Below, piece by piece: positions 6,948-9,103 of a stretch of DNA of 9,103 nucleotides. Location of the stretch: contig CANTHI010000114.1 in the NCBI GenBank assembly GCA_947653505.1, forward strand, positions 1-9,103, written 5' to 3'. The DNA comes from an uncultured Eubacterium sp. GTDB lineage: Bacteria; Bacillota_A; Clostridia; Lachnospirales; Lachnospiraceae. The notes beneath the pieces are model-generated. The model searched no databases, was not told where the DNA came from, and was given only the letters and a program-made list of their open reading frames with translations. Within the stretch, counting starts at the first letter, position 1. Each line of letters starts with the position of its first letter. The position numbers were made by a program, and so were the translations under genes.

Positions 6948-8111
6948 ATGTTTCGTTATGTATGTTTAAATCCAATTGCACAGGTGGGACTGAATGTATT
7001 AGAAGAGGGCTACGAAAAGACAGAGGATATTAAAAATGCGCAGGCAGTGCTCGTACGTTCCGCTTCCATGCATGATATGGAGCTGCCAGACAGTCTGGAA
7101 GTCGTTGCGCGCGCCGGCGCGGGTGTCAATAACATTCCACTGGAAAAATGCGCAGAACAGGGAATCGTCGTATTTAATACGCCGGGTGCAAATGCCAATG
7201 GTGTCAAAGAGCTCGTACTGGCTGGTTTGTTTATGGCAAGCCGCGATATCAACGGCGGTGTAAACTGGGTCGTATCCGAGAATGAGAATCCGGAACTTGC
7301 AAAGCTGACCGAAAAGCAGAAAAAGGCTTACGCCGGATGTGAGATAGCCGGTAAAAAGCTGGGCGTGATCGGGCTGGGTGCGATTGGAATACGGGTCGCA
7401 AATGCAGCCACGCATCTGGATATGGATGTATACGGCTACGATCCGTACATTTCTGTAAACGCAGCCTGGAATCTGTCCCGCAACGTAAAGCATGTGCGGA
7501 ATGTGGAAGATATTTACCGCGAGTGTGATTATATTTCCATCCATGTGCCACTGCTGGATTCCACCAGAAAGATGATCAATGCCGATGTCATCGCGATGAT
7601 GAAGCCGGAAGCAGTCATTTTAAACTTTGCAAGAGATTTGCTGGTAGATGAGGAAGCAGTCGTAGCCGCGCTTGCTGAGGGCAGACTGAAACGGTATGTT
7701 TCCGATTTTCCAAACAATACAACCGCTGGCAAAGCCGGATGTATCGTAACGCCGCATCTGGGAGCGTCTACGGAAGAATCCGAGGATAACTGCGCGGTTA
7801 TGGCAGCACAGGAAATCCGCAATTATCTGGAAAACGGCAATATCCGCAACTCCGTAAATTTTCCAAACTGCGATATGGGAGAATGCACGACACAGGGGCG
7901 TGTTGCCGTTCTGCATAAAAACAGCAAAGGTGTCATCGGAAAGTTTACTTCGATCTTTGGGGAATGCGACATTAATATCGCAAATATGACCAATAAATCC
8001 AAAGGCGATTATGCGTACTCCATGTTTGATCTGGATACGCCGATGACGCAGGAAGCCGTTGACAAGATGAAGGCTATGCAGGGCGTTATGAAAGTACGTA
8101 TTGTGAAATAG
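6948..8111 (+). CDS. serA: D-3-phosphoglycerate dehydrogenase, short ACT-domain type
   Basis: This enzyme oxidises 3-phosphoglycerate to 3-phosphohydroxypyruvate with NAD, the first step of serine synthesis; the product goes to SerC, encoded directly upstream. The 387 residues comprise a split substrate domain, a Rossmann domain with GLGAIG at 142-147, and a C-terminal ACT domain (about 315-387) suggesting serine feedback control; the extra ASB domain of long forms is absent. Catalytic R229 and H270 (TPHLGAST) are present. The usual R-G after the catalytic Arg is R-D (FARDLLVD), and the segment that carries the catalytic Glu in E. coli SerA (DVFPTEP) reads DFPNNT, without Glu. These may be normal for this subfamily. 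ATG 6948 is chosen because AGAGGA (6935-6940) is 7 nt upstream; an in-frame TTG at 6930 lacks such a site. Confidence 0.93.
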   Translation: MFRYVCLNPIAQVGLNVLEEGYEKTEDIKNAQAVLVRSASMHDMELPDSLEVVARAGAGVNNIPLEKCAEQGIVVFNTPGANANGVKELVLAGLFMASRDINGGVNWVVSENENPELAKLTEKQKKAYAGCEIAGKKLGVIGLGAIGIRVANAATHLDMDVYGYDPYISVNAAWNLSRNVKHVRNVEDIYRECDYISIHVPLLDSTRKMINADVIAMMKPEAVILNFARDLLVDEEAVVAALAEGRLKRYVSDFPNNTTAGKAGCIVTPHLGASTEESEDNCAVMAAQEIRNYLENGNIRNSVNFPNCDMGECTTQGRVAVLHKNSKGVIGKFTSIFGECDINIANMTNKSKGDYAYSMFDLDTPMTQEAVDKMKAMQGVMKVRIVK

Positions 8112-8159
8112 AGAAAGGGTTTTCATAAATCATGATACAAAAATCATAAGAGAAATGAT

Positions 8160-8190
8160 CTGCCAGAGTGTTATAGGAATGCTCTGGCAG
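8160..8190 (+). terminator. Probable terminator after serA
   Basis: A perfect 9-bp stem, CTGCCAGAG (8160-8168) and CTCTGGCAG (8182-8190), encloses a 13-nt loop, and two G-T pairs could extend it inward. The downstream run TATTTATGG is only partly T-rich, so termination may be incomplete. It is the first good hairpin after the yajC terminator and probably marks the end of the leuB-serA unit. Confidence 0.6.
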
Positions 8191-8202
8191 TATTTATGGT
8201 AA

Positions 8203-8226
8203 CGGTCCGGTATATGAACCGGACTG
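8203..8226 (+). promoter_or_regulatory. Hairpin in the leader of the antiporter gene
   Basis: GTCCGGT (8205-8211) and ACCGGAC (8218-8224) form a perfect 7-bp stem with a 6-nt loop, extended outward by a G-T and a C-G pair. It ends 14 nt before the AGAGG (8240-8244) of the antiporter. No T-run follows, so it is not a standard terminator; a role in mRNA stability or translation is possible. I could not identify a confident promoter for the antiporter. Confidence 0.4.
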
Positions 8227-8250
8227 CTGTCAGGATGAAAGAGGCAGAAT

Positions 8251-9103
8251 ATGGAGTCATATTTAGTATTTAAAGATCTGGCCATCATCATTATTGCGGC
8301 AAAGCTGTGTGGAATTGCGGCCAGAAAATGTAAGGCGCCGCAGGTCGTCGGTGAAATTGTCGCAGGACTGCTGATCGGACCAGGCATTTTAGGATGGGTA
8401 AACCAGACAGATTTCCTGCTGGAGATGGCAGAAATCGGTGTCATTCTGCTGATGTTTTCGGCAGGACTGGAGACAGACTTAAAGGATCTGATGAAAACAG
8501 GCCCCATTGCGGCGCTGATCGCCTGCGCAGGTGTCTTTATTCCGCTGGGATGCGGCGCGCTGCTGTATATGGCGTTTTACGGCATGGCACCGTGGGGCTC
8601 GGAGGAGTTTTATAAAGCCGTATTTGTCGGTACGATTCTTACAGCCACTTCCGTAAGCATCACAGTAGAATCCTTAAAGGAAATGGGCAGACTAAAAGGA
8701 AAAGTAGGCACGACCATCTTAAGCGCGGCAATCATTGACGATGTTATTGGCATTATTGTGCTCACATTTGTGATCGGATTCAAAAATCCGGATTCCGATC
8801 CGCTGGCAGTGCTTGTAAATACAGTCCTGTTTTTTGCATTTGCACTGATTGTCGGCTTTATCAGCTATAAAATCTTTAAAATGGCAGATACAAAATATCC
8901 GCATACAAGACGGATTCCGATAGCAGGACTGGCATTTTGTCTGGCGATGGCATATATCGCAGAAAAATATTTTGGAATCGCAGATATTACAGGCGCATAT
9001 GTGGCAGGAATTATTCTGTGCTCAATCCGGGATTCTGAATACATAGCTGAAAAGATCAGGATCCCCATACTGACGCTGTCCACATTTGTCTTTAATCCGA
9101 TAC
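8251..9103 (+). CDS. CPA2-family cation/proton antiporter (partial, 3' end beyond window)
   Basis: The first 284 codons of a polytopic membrane transporter of the monovalent cation:proton antiporter-2 (Kef/NapA-like) family run open off the window end. It begins MESYLVFKDLAIIIIAAKL, followed by the family segment QVVGEIVAGLLIGPGILG, then EIGVILLMFSAGLETD, the TILTATSVSITVESLKEMG segment, and ILSAAIIDDVIGIIVL. The adjacent Asp pair, D163 and D164, matches the ion-binding DD of electrogenic Na+/H+ antiporters such as NapA, while Kef potassium channels usually have a different pair, so sodium/proton exchange is more likely. About nine or more hydrophobic helices are visible. AGAGG (8240-8244) lies 6 nt before ATG. 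The missing end may carry further helices or a TrkA-N domain, so no symbol is given. It follows the serA hairpins and is probably a separate unit. Confidence 0.88.
   Translation, partial: MESYLVFKDLAIIIIAAKLCGIAARKCKAPQVVGEIVAGLLIGPGILGWVNQTDFLLEMAEIGVILLMFSAGLETDLKDLMKTGPIAALIACAGVFIPLGCGALLYMAFYGMAPWGSEEFYKAVFVGTILTATSVSITVESLKEMGRLKGKVGTTILSAAIIDDVIGIIVLTFVIGFKNPDSDPLAVLVNTVLFFAFALIVGFISYKIFKMADTKYPHTRRIPIAGLAFCLAMAYIAEKYFGIADITGAYVAGIILCSIRDSEYIAEKIRIPILTLSTFVFNPI

Overview
The window looks like a chromosomal segment of an anaerobic Gram-positive member of the Clostridia, most likely Lachnospiraceae. This rests on protein style (YajC, a clostridial-type IlvD with Gly where [2Fe-2S] enzymes have Cys, and a short ACT-type SerA), strong AGGAGG-type ribosome binding sites, sigma-A promoters with 17-bp spacers and moderate G+C. 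The assignment is by recollection of family features, not by a search.

Layout: positions 1-316 hold no intact gene. They contain a 10-bp inverted repeat (41-74), then the tail of what appears to be a Phd/YefM-type antitoxin (about 136-231), overlapped by the first 24 codons of a PIN-domain toxin (215-289). This is a decayed toxin-antitoxin pair. A good promoter (317-345) then drives yajC (399-764), which ends at a strong hairpin terminator (789-838). A second clear promoter (846-874) begins a biosynthetic cluster, all on the + strand: leuB (941-2092), ilvD (2284-3960), ilvB (4113-5789), serC (5836-6918) and serA (6948-8111). No convincing terminator lies between these five genes, and a hairpin follows serA (8160-8190). 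A CPA2-family cation/proton antiporter begins at 8251 and runs off the window end.

The five-gene cluster joins two amino-acid pathways. LeuB is a leucine-branch enzyme, IlvB makes acetolactate or acetohydroxybutyrate, and IlvD makes the 2-keto acid precursors of valine, leucine and isoleucine. SerA and SerC carry 3-phosphoglycerate to phosphoserine. Missing from the window are ilvC, the AHAS small subunit (ilvN/ilvH), leuA, leuC, leuD and serB.

The genes are ordinary. The unexplained material is between them: the toxin-antitoxin relic, a protein-like out-of-frame stretch and a small TTG-started ORF between leuB and ilvD, and an A/G-rich tandem repeat array with a 29-bp exact duplication directly upstream of the ilvB ribosome binding site. 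I found no evidence of an undescribed multi-gene system.
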